A program made the position numbers and the translations under genes. Under the pieces are notes generated by a model. The model was not told the origin of the DNA. It searched no databases and saw nothing but the letters and a program-made list of their open reading frames with translations. Of a stretch of DNA of 50,372 nt, positions 9,289 to 17,842 are shown in pieces; position 1 is the first letter of the stretch; every line of letters starts with the position of its first letter. The DNA is from Streptomyces gelaticus (lineage in GTDB: Bacteria; Actinomycetota; Actinomycetes; Streptomycetales; Streptomycetaceae), in the NCBI RefSeq assembly GCF_014649535.1, contig NZ_BMTF01000004.1, positions 1 through 50,372 of the forward strand, in the 5' to 3' direction.

Positions 9289-10104
9289 TCAGCCGGCCAT
9301 ACGACGGGTCGCCTCTTCGAGGCGCTCCGAGATGGTGCCGTTGATGACCTCGTCGCCGACCCGCACCGCGATCCCGCCGAGGACCGTGGGGTCCACATCG
9401 AGGTTCAGGTGCATCGGGCGGCCGTAGATCTTCGCCAGCGCGGCGCCGAGGCGCTGCTTCTGCCGATCACTGAGCGGCACTGCCGAGGTGACCACGGCGA
9501 CCATGCGTTCCCGGCGCTCCGCGGCCAGCTTGGACAGGGACTCGAGTCCCTCCTCCAGGCTACGTCCACGCGGCTGGGTGACAAGGCGCGTGATGACGCG
9601 CTCGGTGGCGGGCCGGGCCTTGCCGCCGAGCAGGCTGTGCAGCAACTGCCCCTTGGCGGACGCGGACGCGGACCGGTCGGTGAGCGCGGAGCGCAGCTCC
9701 TTGTCGGAGGCGACGATCCGGCCGAACCGGAACAGCTCGTCCTCGACGTCGTCGAGGTCTCCGCTGCGCTGGGCGGCGGTGAGGTCTGCGGTGTTCGCCA
9801 GTTCCTCGACCGAGTCGACCAGGTCACGCGACTGCGACCAGCGGGAGCGGACCATGCCGGAGATCAGGTCGACGGTCTCGCCGCCCACCTGACCGCGCAG
9901 CAGTCGTCCGGCCAGCTCCGCCCTGGCCTCGCCGGGCTGCGACGGGTCGGTGAGGACCCGCCGCAGGGAGACCTCGCGCTGGAGCAGCGCCGTTACGGCG
10001 GCCAGCTCCTCGGCGAGCTTCGCCGCGTCGACCGACGTGTTGTCGGTCAGCGCGTCGAGGGACTCGCGTGCGGCAGCCAGTGCCTCGCGGCTCGCGCCGT
10101 TCAT
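9289..10104 (-). CDS. atpH: F1Fo ATP synthase subunit delta
   Basis: The 271-residue OSCP/delta subunit links the peripheral stalk to the top of F1. The C-terminal domain carries the conserved DPTVLGGIAVRVGDEVING segment. It is longer than the roughly 180-residue enterobacterial protein, as is usual for actinobacteria. ATG at 10104 overlaps the atpF stop (ATGA). Confidence 0.96.
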   Translation of the reverse strand: MNGASREALAAARESLDALTDNTSVDAAKLAEELAAVTALLQREVSLRRVLTDPSQPGEARAELAGRLLRGQVGGETVDLISGMVRSRWSQSRDLVDSVEELANTADLTAAQRSGDLDDVEDELFRFGRIVASDKELRSALTDRSASASAKGQLLHSLLGGKARPATERVITRLVTQPRGRSLEEGLESLSKLAAERRERMVAVVTSAVPLSDRQKQRLGAALAKIYGRPMHLNLDVDPTVLGGIAVRVGDEVINGTISERLEEATRRMAG

Positions 10105-10646
10105 CGGACAGCCTCGGCCTTCGCCTCGAGCTCGTCGAGGAAACGGTCGACGGTGCCGCTCTGCCGGGCGTGGTCCTCGAGGGACTCGCCGACGAGCTTG
10201 CCGGCCAGGTCGGTGGCGAGCTTGCCCACGTCCTGACGCAGCGCGGAGGCCGCGGCCTTGCGGTCGGCCTCGATCTGGGCGTGGCCGGCAGCGATGATCT
10301 CCTCGCGCTGCCGCTGGCCTTCCGCCCGCATCTCCTGCAGGATCACAGCGCCCTGCTCCTGCGCCTCCTGGCGCAGGCGCGCGGCTTCGTGACGGGCCTC
10401 GGCGAGCTGGGCCTTGTACTGCTCAAGGACGCTCTGGGCCTCGGTCTGGGCCGCATCGGCCTTCTCGATACCGCCTTCGATGGCCTCGCGACGCTCTTCC
10501 AGAACCTTGTTGATGTTCGGGAGGAGCTTCTTGGCGAGGAAGCCGAAGACGATGACGAAGGCGATCAGACCGATGACGAGCTCAGGGATCGGCGGAACGA
10601 GGGGGTTCTCCACCTCGGAGGCCGCGAGCTGAACCAGGGGGTTCAC
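10101..10646 (-). CDS. atpF: F1Fo ATP synthase subunit b
   Basis: The 181-residue peripheral stalk subunit. It has one membrane helix at about residues 22-44 (PELVIGLIAFVIVFGFL), then a long charged alpha-helix rich in E, A, Q and R that dimerises and binds delta. The start is GTG at 10646, with GAAAGG 8-13 bases upstream. It overlaps atpH by four bases (ATGA) and lies 38 bases after atpE. Confidence 0.96.
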   Translation of the reverse strand: MNPLVQLAASEVENPLVPPIPELVIGLIAFVIVFGFLAKKLLPNINKVLEERREAIEGGIEKADAAQTEAQSVLEQYKAQLAEARHEAARLRQEAQEQGAVILQEMRAEGQRQREEIIAAGHAQIEADRKAAASALRQDVGKLATDLAGKLVGESLEDHARQSGTVDRFLDELEAKAEAVR

Positions 10647-10684
10647 ATCAGTGCCTTTCGTCGGAACGGACTAGTCGCGGTTCG

Positions 10685-10984
<300 letters not shown>

Positions 10985-11806
10985 TCAGTGGTGCTCGGCG
11001 ACGGCACCCTGGATGAAGGCGCACGCCAGGAGCACGAAGACGTACGCCTGAACTGCCTGGATGAACAGCTCGAAGGCCGTCATCACGATGACCATCACGA
11101 ACGAGACGCCCGCGTAGGCGATACCGATGCCGTTGAGCAGGTACCAGCTGGCGATGGTGAAGAGCAGCAGCAGGGTGTGACCGGCGAACATGTTCGCGAA
11201 GAGTCGGACCGCGTGCGTGAAGGGCCGGACCAGGACGTTCGAGAAGAACTCGATGACCATGACCAGCGGGAGCACCGGGCCGAGCGACTTGTCGTAGCCC
11301 GTCAGGTTCTTGAAGCCGCCGACGAAACCGTGGCGCTTGAAGGTGACGCTCATCCAGATGATGTAGACGATCAGCGCCAGCCCGGCCGGGTACGCGATGA
11401 TCGACGTCACCGGGAACTGGGCGAGCGGGATGATCGACCAGAGGTTCATCATCCACACGAAGAAGAAGATCGAGACCATCAGCGGGACGTACTTCTCGCC
11501 CTCGCGCTTGCCGAGCGTCTCGTAGACGATGCCGCGGCGTACGAAGTCGTAGCCGGCCTCGGCGACCATCTGCAGCTTGCCCGGAACGACCTTCGGCTTA
11601 CGGAAGGCGGCCCAGAAGAAGCCGACGATGATGACCGTACCGAGGAGCGCCAGCAGCATCGTCTTGTTGAAGTAGATGTTGCTGTCCGCGTCACCGAAGA
11701 TCGGCTCGAACAGGAAAGAGTGCAGGCCAGGACCCGGGAAACCACAACCGGAGAAGATGTGGCAATCGGTCTCGAAGGCGAGCACCTGCGTCGGGTCAGC
11801 ACTCAC
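10985..11806 (-). CDS. atpB: F1Fo ATP synthase subunit a
   Basis: A 273-residue membrane subunit forming the proton half-channels. Several hydrophobic helices are clear, and the key arginine lies in RPFTHAVRLFANMFAGHTLL, the family signature. I chose GTG at 11806, preceded by AAGGAG seven bases upstream. The ATG twelve codons earlier would read through that Shine-Dalgarno site. It is in the usual place between atpI and atpE. Confidence 0.94.
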   Translation of the reverse strand: MSADPTQVLAFETDCHIFSGCGFPGPGLHSFLFEPIFGDADSNIYFNKTMLLALLGTVIIVGFFWAAFRKPKVVPGKLQMVAEAGYDFVRRGIVYETLGKREGEKYVPLMVSIFFFVWMMNLWSIIPLAQFPVTSIIAYPAGLALIVYIIWMSVTFKRHGFVGGFKNLTGYDKSLGPVLPLVMVIEFFSNVLVRPFTHAVRLFANMFAGHTLLLLFTIASWYLLNGIGIAYAGVSFVMVIVMTAFELFIQAVQAYVFVLLACAFIQGAVAEHH

Positions 11807-12031
11807 CGCGGGCTCCTTCAGCGTGGCGCATAGGTACGGCAACCTCGTTGTGTCGGCGCGGCGCGCAGCCGCGGTTCGGCACTGGACTGGTGTTACGGAT
11901 GTGTGAGCGGCAGTCAGGCATTGAGCCTCGCGATCGAGCAGGCGTCAGCTCACATGCCCGCGCCCGCAGTGCCGCAGTTGGAACCGGACGATAGCAGGGT
12001 CTTGAACCTGCACTTATCCCGCCCCTACCCT
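11807..12031. other. Intergenic region between atpI and atpB
   Basis: The 225 bases hold no gene. On the minus strand a TACCTAT (-10-like) motif occurs near 11830, but I see no convincing -35, so a second promoter for atpB onward is possible and unproven. Confidence 0.4.
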
Positions 12032-12469
12032 TCACGGCTTCGAGCCCGTGTTCTTGGGCTTTTCCGCCTTGTCGGACTCGGGTTCGACGTAAAGGATCTT
12101 GGCCTTCATGTGTGCACGCGTCTGTGCGCCGATCCACACGAGAGTCATCGCGACCAATGTGATCGCGAAGGCCTTCGGGTCGAACAGCGTCGTGTTCTTG
12201 AATGCGGCCACGAAGATGAACAGAAGGAGAAGCTGAGCCGTATACAGCATCAGCCCCATCGCCTGGAACAGGTGAGGCAGGGACCGCGCGGTCCGTTGCA
12301 GGACCAGCAGTCCGATCCCCATGAAGAGGATCACCACGATCGTCGCAACGCCCGCGCCGAGGGCTCCCTTGCCGCCCGCGACACCAGCGCCGACAGCAAC
12401 GGCGACAGCGCCGGCGACAGCGGTGGGTACGGCGGCTTGGAGGAGAGTCCGGGCGTCGTTGGACGGCAT
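12032..12469 (-). CDS. atpI: ATP synthase protein I (AtpI/Unc1-like)
   Basis: A 145-residue membrane protein with four hydrophobic segments and a basic/acidic cytosolic tail (EPESDKAEKPKNTGSKP). It is first in the operon, where AtpI assists c-ring assembly or Mg2+ supply. The family is weakly conserved, so the call rests on position, size and topology. I took ATG at 12469 (MPSNDART), preceded by GGAG at a spacing of 8-9. An ATG 14 codons upstream is possible. Confidence 0.85.
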   Translation of the reverse strand: MPSNDARTLLQAAVPTAVAGAVAVAVGAGVAGGKGALGAGVATIVVILFMGIGLLVLQRTARSLPHLFQAMGLMLYTAQLLLLFIFVAAFKNTTLFDPKAFAITLVAMTLVWIGAQTRAHMKAKILYVEPESDKAEKPKNTGSKP

Positions 12470-12593
12470 GGCGGCAGCTCCGCTTGCAGGGGGTGGGCAG
12501 TGTGTCGTCATGGACGAGCGTAGGCCCGGTCCGAGTCGATGCCTCGCACCAGCGGACCGTGCTGCTCAGGTCCTTCGGCTCCGTCACCGGGCT

Positions 12594-12611
12594 TCGTGAA
12601 CGGTATCACAA
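12594..12611. promoter_or_regulatory. Candidate Rex (NADH/NAD+) operator upstream of the ATP synthase operon
   Basis: TCGTGAA-CGGT-ATCACAA matches the Rex operator consensus TTGTGAA-N4-TTCACAA at 12 of 14 defined positions. It lies 125 bases upstream of atpI in an AT-rich stretch (about 12600-12720) where the promoter must be. Rex represses respiratory genes when NADH is low in Streptomyces. Confidence 0.6.
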
Positions 12612-12729
12612 ACTATTTGATGAGGTCTTTACCAAGAAAGTGTGCTTACTGTCACACGTGAGAGTGAATTCGCGCATGTGAGCAAAGCAACTCAATACGT
12701 TGTCTGATATTGCCCGCGATGCCCGTTTC

Positions 12730-14088
12730 TCAGCGTGCGGATTCAGCCCGATCTCTGTCCGGAAAACGCGAACGAGGGCCGATCGCGGTCGCCCCGTTGA
12801 CGCCGGAGACTCCCACGACGACCGGAGCGCGCTCCTGCGACTCGGCGCCCGTCCGCTCCATCTGCCCCTCCAGCGCCTCCTGTTGGGGCTCGGGCTCCTC
12901 GTCCCTGCGGCTGCGGCGGTAGCGGGGCGGTACGAAGCGTTCCGCCCAGTAGGGCGCCCGCGGGGTGAAGCGGGGCATCAGCAGCAGCACGAGGCCCACC
13001 GTGCTCATCCCCATGATCACCAGCACGATCCACAGGGACGCCGAATGCACCGAATAACCGACCGCACCGAAGGCGATGAGGGCCGACCAGAAATACATGA
13101 TCAGCACGGACCTGCTGTGCGAATGGCCGATCTCCAGCAGCCGGTGGTGCAGATGGCCCCGGTCCGCCGCGAACGGCGACTGCCCGTTCCACGTACGGCG
13201 CACGATCGCCAGCACCAGGTCCGCGGCCGGGATCGCGATGATCGTCAGCGGCAGCAGCAGCGGGATGAAGACCGGCAGCATCGCGTGGGTGGCCTCGCGC
13301 TCACTGCCCGCGAAGAGCTTCATCGTGTCCGGGTCGACCAGGCCCGTCACCGAGATCGCGCCGGCCGCGAGCACCAGGCCGATCAGCATCGAACCCGAGT
13401 CGCCCATGAAGATCCGCGCGGGATGCATGTTGTGCGGCAGGAAGCCCAGGCACATGCCCATCAGGATCGCCATGAAGAGCGTCGCCGGGGCCGCGGCCTC
13501 GATCATGTGCCCGTACCAGAGCCGGTAGGTGTACAGGAAGAACGCGGCGGCGGCGATGCACACCATGCCCGCCGCGAGGCCGTCCAGCCCGTCGACGAAG
13601 TTGACCGCGTTGATGGTGATGACGACCAGGGCGACCGTGAGCAGCGTGCCCTGCCACTGGGTGAGCGCCACGGTTCCGACACCGGGGATCGGCAGCCACA
13701 GGATCGTCAGACCCTGGAGGACCATGACCGCGGCGGCGATCATCTGCCCGCCGAGCTTGATCAGGGCGTCGATCTCGAACTTGTCGTCCAGGACACCGAT
13801 CAGCCAGATCAGCGCGGCCCCGGAGAGCAGCGCCCGCGGCTCCGTGGAGAGCTGGAAGACCCAGTCGAGGTTGTGGAGATGGGCCGCGACGATCAGTCCG
13901 GCGCACAGCCCGCCGAACATGGCGATGCCACCGAGCCTCGGTGTCGGTTCTCGGTGCACGTCACGCGCACGGATCGCGGGCATCGCCCCGACCGCGATGG
14001 CGAACTTACGCACCGGACCGGTCAGCAGATAGGTCACCGCAGCCGTGACACAGAGCGTCAGCAGGTAATCACGCACGGGCTGCCCCAT
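12730..14088 (-). CDS. Undecaprenyl-phosphate sugar-1-phosphate transferase (WecA/TagO/MraY-like)
   Basis: A 452-residue polytopic membrane enzyme that transfers a HexNAc-1-phosphate from a UDP-sugar to undecaprenyl or decaprenyl phosphate, the first step of wall teichoic acid or arabinogalactan-type glycan synthesis. Family motifs appear in order: D101-D102 in GVLDDKFE, the NFVDGLDGLAAG motif (N163, D166), GDSGS (D230), and the cytosolic HLHHRL loop that separates WecA/TagO from MraY. About ten membrane helices are followed by a hydrophilic tail of about 85 residues rich in R and E. ATG is at 14088. In synteny it sits between glyA and atpI, as in other Streptomyces. The exact acceptor polymer is not readable. 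Confidence 0.9.
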   Translation of the reverse strand: MGQPVRDYLLTLCVTAAVTYLLTGPVRKFAIAVGAMPAIRARDVHREPTPRLGGIAMFGGLCAGLIVAAHLHNLDWVFQLSTEPRALLSGAALIWLIGVLDDKFEIDALIKLGGQMIAAAVMVLQGLTILWLPIPGVGTVALTQWQGTLLTVALVVITINAVNFVDGLDGLAAGMVCIAAAAFFLYTYRLWYGHMIEAAAPATLFMAILMGMCLGFLPHNMHPARIFMGDSGSMLIGLVLAAGAISVTGLVDPDTMKLFAGSEREATHAMLPVFIPLLLPLTIIAIPAADLVLAIVRRTWNGQSPFAADRGHLHHRLLEIGHSHSRSVLIMYFWSALIAFGAVGYSVHSASLWIVLVIMGMSTVGLVLLLMPRFTPRAPYWAERFVPPRYRRSRRDEEPEPQQEALEGQMERTGAESQERAPVVVGVSGVNGATAIGPRSRFPDRDRAESAR

Positions 14089-14207
14089 AGATTTCGCCGG
14101 CCATCTCAGCCCACACCCTAAACCGTCCGGCCATCAGGGACGGCCGCGCTGCACGGGCCTCATGAGCGAGGACACAGCCACCGGACCCGTCGGTTCCACA
14201 CCAGCGC

Positions 14208-15473
14208 CTACCCCGGGTACGGCGGATGTTCCTCCGCCAGCTCCCGCACCTTTGCGCGGACGTCGTCCTCCTCGCGCACCGCCGTACCGAAGAGCTCCGC
14301 CAGCCGGGCCATGTCGTCGTCGTCCATGCCCTGGGTGGTGACCGCCGCGGTGCCGAGTCTGATGCCCCGGGCGTCCCCGTACGGCAGCGCGCAGGTGTCC
14401 AGCACCAGTCCGGCCGCCGCCAGCCGGGCTCGGGCCGTCGGTCCGTCGACGCCCAGCGGGGCCGGGTCCGCGACGATCAGGTGGGTGTCCGTACCGCCCG
14501 TGGTGACCTCGAAGCCCTCCGCCTCCAGGCCGGCCGCCAGCACCCGGGCGTGGGCGACCACCCGATGCGCGTACGCCGTGAACGCCGGGGTGGCCGCCTC
14601 CCCGAACGCGACGGCCTTCGCGGCGACCGTGTGCATCTGCGCGCCGCCCTGGGTGAACGGGAAGACCGCCCGGTCGATCCGCTCGGCCAGCTCCGCGCCG
14701 CACAGGATCATCCCGCCGCGCGGCCCGCGCAGGACCTTGTGCGTGGTCGCGCAGACCACATCGGCGTACGGCACCGGGTTCGGTGCCGCTCCCCCGGCGA
14801 TCAGCCCCATCGGGTGCGCGGAGTCGGCGATCAGATACGCGCCCACCTCGTCGGCGATCTCCCGGAACAGCTCGTGGTCGGGATGGCGGGGGTACGAGAT
14901 GGAGCCGCTCACGATGGCCTTGGGGCGGTGGGCACGGGCCAGGGCGCGGACCTGCTCGTAGTCGATCAGGCCGCTCTCGGAGTCCACCCCGTAGCCGACG
15001 AACTGGAACCAGCGGCCGGAGAAGTTGGCGGGCGAGCCGTGGGTGAGGTGTCCGCCGTACGGGAGTCCCATCGCGAGCACCGTGTCACCGGGGCGGAGCA
15101 GGGCGGCGTACGCGGCGAGGACCGCGGAGGAGCCGGAATGCGCCTGGACATTGGCGTGCTCGGCGCCGAAGAGCGAGGTGGCGCGGCGGCAGGCGATGCG
15201 TTCGGCGGTGTCGGCATACTCGCAGCCGCCGTGGTGGCGGGCGCCGGGATAGCCCTCGGCGTACTTGTTCGCGAGGGGTGAGCCGAGGGCGGCGAGGACC
15301 GCGGGCGAGGTGAAGTTTTCGGCGGCGGTCAGCTGGAGGGTGCTGGACTGGCGGCGCAGTTCCCCCAGCAGCACGGCTGCGATCTCCGGGTCCTCCCGGA
15401 GCAGGGCGTCGAAGTCCTGCGGCAGGGCGGCCCCGGCGGCGGAGGACGGTGCGGCTGGAGTGGTGACCGGCAT
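14208..15473 (-). CDS. glyA: Serine hydroxymethyltransferase-like PLP enzyme
   Basis: A 421-residue fold-type I aminotransferase. The PLP lysine is K246 in TTHKVLRGPRGG, and TAAENFTSPAVL matches the usual 'ASENFTS' active-site segment. Further matches are KYAEGYPGARHHGGCEYAD and the C-terminal NxH-like loop. It would interconvert serine and glycine with tetrahydrofolate. Some usually fixed residues differ: the 'DMAHxAG' PLP-ring motif reads DSAHPMG and 'AGGSAYPR' reads SGSISYPR, so substrate range could differ from the main GlyA. ATG is at 15473. It follows the phosphatase-like gene after 133 bases. Confidence 0.85.
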   Translation of the reverse strand: MPVTTPAAPSSAAGAALPQDFDALLREDPEIAAVLLGELRRQSSTLQLTAAENFTSPAVLAALGSPLANKYAEGYPGARHHGGCEYADTAERIACRRATSLFGAEHANVQAHSGSSAVLAAYAALLRPGDTVLAMGLPYGGHLTHGSPANFSGRWFQFVGYGVDSESGLIDYEQVRALARAHRPKAIVSGSISYPRHPDHELFREIADEVGAYLIADSAHPMGLIAGGAAPNPVPYADVVCATTHKVLRGPRGGMILCGAELAERIDRAVFPFTQGGAQMHTVAAKAVAFGEAATPAFTAYAHRVVAHARVLAAGLEAEGFEVTTGGTDTHLIVADPAPLGVDGPTARARLAAAGLVLDTCALPYGDARGIRLGTAAVTTQGMDDDDMARLAELFGTAVREEDDVRAKVRELAEEHPPYPG

Positions 15474-15606
15474 CGATGGGCTCCGGGCCTGGGGAGGGGG
15501 CTGGCGTCAGCTCCAAATGTAGGCCCGTGACGGCCCTCCTGCCCGCTGTGCGGCGCGCGGCGCACCCGTTGGGACCCCAGGGGTGCCCGGCAGGTGTGTA
15601 CGCCCG

Positions 15607-16248
15607 TCAGTGGGGCGCGGGGACGCCCGTCAGCGCCGTGACCACCGGGTCGAGGGCCTGGTTGATCTCGTCGCCGATGGAGCGGAAGAACGTGATCGGG
15701 GCGCCGTAGGGGTCGTACACCTCGTCCGCCTCGGCGGTGGGGGCCAGCAGCCAGCCGCGCAGCGCGGCCGCGGCCCGGACCAGGGCGCGGGCACGCTCGA
15801 CGACGCCCTCGTCCCGCGGGTCGGGCAGCGTGGCGGGGTCTATCGCCCGGACCAGCCGGGTGAATTCCTTGAGGGTGAAGGTCCGCAGGCCGGCCGAGTG
15901 ACCCATCGAGATCACCTGTGCGCGGTGGTCACGGGTCGCGGTGAGCACCAGGTCGGCGCGGATCACGTGCTCGTCGAGCAGTTCCCGGCCGACGAAGCCG
16001 GCGGTGTCGGCGCCGAAGTCGGCCAGGACGGTCTCGGCGTTGGCCTCCATGGGGGCGCCCTCGTGGCCCCAGGTACCCGCGCTCTCCACGATCAGTCCGC
16101 CACCGAGCGGATCGCCGAGGCGGTCCACCAGGGCATGGCGGGTCAGCCGCTCGGTGATCGGTGAGCGGCAGACGTTGCCGGTGCTGACGTGGAGGATGCG
16201 GAAAGAGTCGGCCCGCCCCGCTATGCCACGCCCCTCAGGGGCGGTCAA
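15607..16248 (-). CDS. Low-molecular-weight protein tyrosine phosphatase-like protein with Cys-to-Ser active site
   Basis: A 213-residue protein with the LMW-PTP fold. The P-loop, normally V-C-x-G-N-x-C-R-S-P, reads V-S-T-G-N-V-C-R-S-P, so the nucleophilic cysteine is serine at residue 22 (codon AGC, 16183-16185). R28, S29 and the downstream C27 remain. The later LPDPRDEG retains an Asp-Pro that could be the general-acid loop. The start is TTG at 16248, overlapping the Sua5 stop (TTGA) and preceded by GAGGTGG. Without the cysteine, normal phosphatase chemistry is not expected, so it may bind phosphotyrosine or act by another mechanism. Streptomyces homologs are usually annotated simply as phosphatases. 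Confidence 0.85.
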   Translation of the reverse strand: MTAPEGRGIAGRADSFRILHVSTGNVCRSPITERLTRHALVDRLGDPLGGGLIVESAGTWGHEGAPMEANAETVLADFGADTAGFVGRELLDEHVIRADLVLTATRDHRAQVISMGHSAGLRTFTLKEFTRLVRAIDPATLPDPRDEGVVERARALVRAAAALRGWLLAPTAEADEVYDPYGAPITFFRSIGDEINQALDPVVTALTGVPAPH

Positions 16249-16892
16249 TTGGCCACCTCGAGGTCGGGTACCACCTTGCGGAGCTCCTCCGCGGAGAGCG
16301 CGCCGGCGCGCAGCAGCACGGGGACCTTGCCGGTCACGTCGACGATCGACGAGGGCACGATGCCGGGCGTCGGGCCGCCGTCCAGGTAGACGGAGACGGA
16401 GTCGCCGAGCATTTCCTGGGCGGCGTCGCAGTCCTCGGGGGCCGGGTGGCCGGTGAGGTTGGCGCTGGAGACGGCCATCGGGCCGACCTCCGTGAGCAGC
16501 TCGATGGCGACCGGGTGCAGCGGCATCCGGATGGCGACGGTGCCGCGGGTGTCCCCGAGGTCCCACTGGAGCGAGGGCTGGTGCTTGGCGACGAGCGTGA
16601 GGGCGCCGGGCCAGAAGGCGTCGACGAGCTCCCAGGCCTGCTCGGAGAAGTCGGTGACCAGGCCGTGCAGGGTGTTCGGGGAGCCGATCAGGACGGGGGT
16701 CGGCATGTTGCGGCCGCGGCCCTTGGCCTCCAGCAGATCGGCGACGCCCTCGGCGCTGAAGGCGTCCGCACCGAGGCCGTACACGGTGTCGGTGGGCAGC
16801 ACGACCAGTTCGCCGCGGCGGACGGCCGACGCGGCCTCACGCAGACCCGTCGCACGGTCGGTCGCGTCGTTGCAGTCGTATCGCCGTGCCAT
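16245..16892 (-). CDS. L-threonylcarbamoyladenylate synthase (Sua5/YrdC/YwlC)
   Basis: A 215-residue enzyme that makes threonylcarbamoyl-AMP from threonine, bicarbonate and ATP for the t6A37 modification of ANN-decoding tRNAs. The signature segments are LPTDTVYGLGADA near residue 33, then KGRGRNMP, FWPGALTLV and VSSANLTGHPAP. It is a single YrdC domain without the extra Sua5 C-terminal domain. ATG is at 16892. It is between prmC and the phosphatase-like gene, which it overlaps by four bases. This is a conserved translation-related neighbourhood. Confidence 0.93.
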   Translation of the reverse strand: MARRYDCNDATDRATGLREAASAVRRGELVVLPTDTVYGLGADAFSAEGVADLLEAKGRGRNMPTPVLIGSPNTLHGLVTDFSEQAWELVDAFWPGALTLVAKHQPSLQWDLGDTRGTVAIRMPLHPVAIELLTEVGPMAVSSANLTGHPAPEDCDAAQEMLGDSVSVYLDGGPTPGIVPSSIVDVTGKVPVLLRAGALSAEELRKVVPDLEVAN

Positions 16893-16956
16893 CAGCCGGC
16901 CTCCTCAAGCGTGTACGGGTGTCGCGGGTACGGGTCGTGCGGGTGGTAACCGCCGG

Positions 16957-17802
16957 TCACGGCATGGCCTTGCGGGCCGTGGCGAACCGCGGCCGGTTGT
17001 TCAGATCCGGGTGGTCGGCCGCGTCCGCCCAGCCGCGCTCCTCGGTGAAGATCCACGGCACCTGGCCGCCCTGGGTGTCGGCGTGCTCGATGACGACGAG
17101 GCCACCGGGACGCAGCAGGCGGTGCGCGGTGCGCTCGATGCCGCGGATGGTGTCGAGGCCGTCCTCGCCGGAGAAGAGGGCCATCTCCGGGTCGTGGTCG
17201 CGGGCCTCGGGTGCCACGTACTCCCACTCGGTGAGCGGGATGTACGGCGGGTTGGAGATGACCAGGTCGACCTGGCCGTCCAGCTCGGGGAGGGCGGTCA
17301 GCGCGTCTCCCTGGTGGACGGTGACCCGGGATCCGTCGGCGTTCTTCCTGGTCCACTCGATGGCGTCGTCGGAGAGCTCGACCGCGTGCACGCGCGAGCG
17401 CGGCACCTCCTGGGCCATGGCCAGGGCGATGGCACCCGATCCGCTGCACAGGTCGACGACGACCGGCTCGACGACGTCCATCGCGCGCACCGCGTCTATC
17501 GCCCAGCCGACGACCGATTCGGTCTCCGGGCGGGGGACGAAGACACCGGGGCCGACCTGGAGCTCCAGGTAGCGGAAGAAGGCGCGGCCGGTGATGTGCT
17601 GGAGCGGTTCGCGGGCCTCGCGGCGGGCGATGGCCTCCCAGTAACGGGCGTCGAAGTCCGCGTCCGGCACCCGGTGCAGCTCGCCCCGCTTGACGCCGTG
17701 CACGAACGCGGCGAGTTCCTCCGCGTCGAATCGCGGCGAGGGCACACCGGCGTCGGCCAGCCGCTGGGTGGCCTGGGCCACCTCGGCGAGCAGCAGGTTC
17801 AT
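16957..17802 (-). CDS. prmC: Release factor glutamine methyltransferase
   Basis: A 281-residue SAM-dependent methyltransferase that N5-methylates the GGQ glutamine of release factors RF1 and RF2. The catalytic NPPY motif is in DLVISNPPYIPL, the SAM-binding glycine loop is VVDLCSGSGAIALA, and the N-terminal helical domain with REPLQHITG contacts the release factor. ATG is at 17802. It follows its substrate gene prfA after 40 bases, the usual prfA-prmC order. Confidence 0.96.
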   Translation of the reverse strand: MNLLLAEVAQATQRLADAGVPSPRFDAEELAAFVHGVKRGELHRVPDADFDARYWEAIARREAREPLQHITGRAFFRYLELQVGPGVFVPRPETESVVGWAIDAVRAMDVVEPVVVDLCSGSGAIALAMAQEVPRSRVHAVELSDDAIEWTRKNADGSRVTVHQGDALTALPELDGQVDLVISNPPYIPLTEWEYVAPEARDHDPEMALFSGEDGLDTIRGIERTAHRLLRPGGLVVIEHADTQGGQVPWIFTEERGWADAADHPDLNNRPRFATARKAMP

Positions 17803-17842
17803 CGCGGTTCTCCGTACGGTTCACGGGTGGGGCGGGCTCGGC

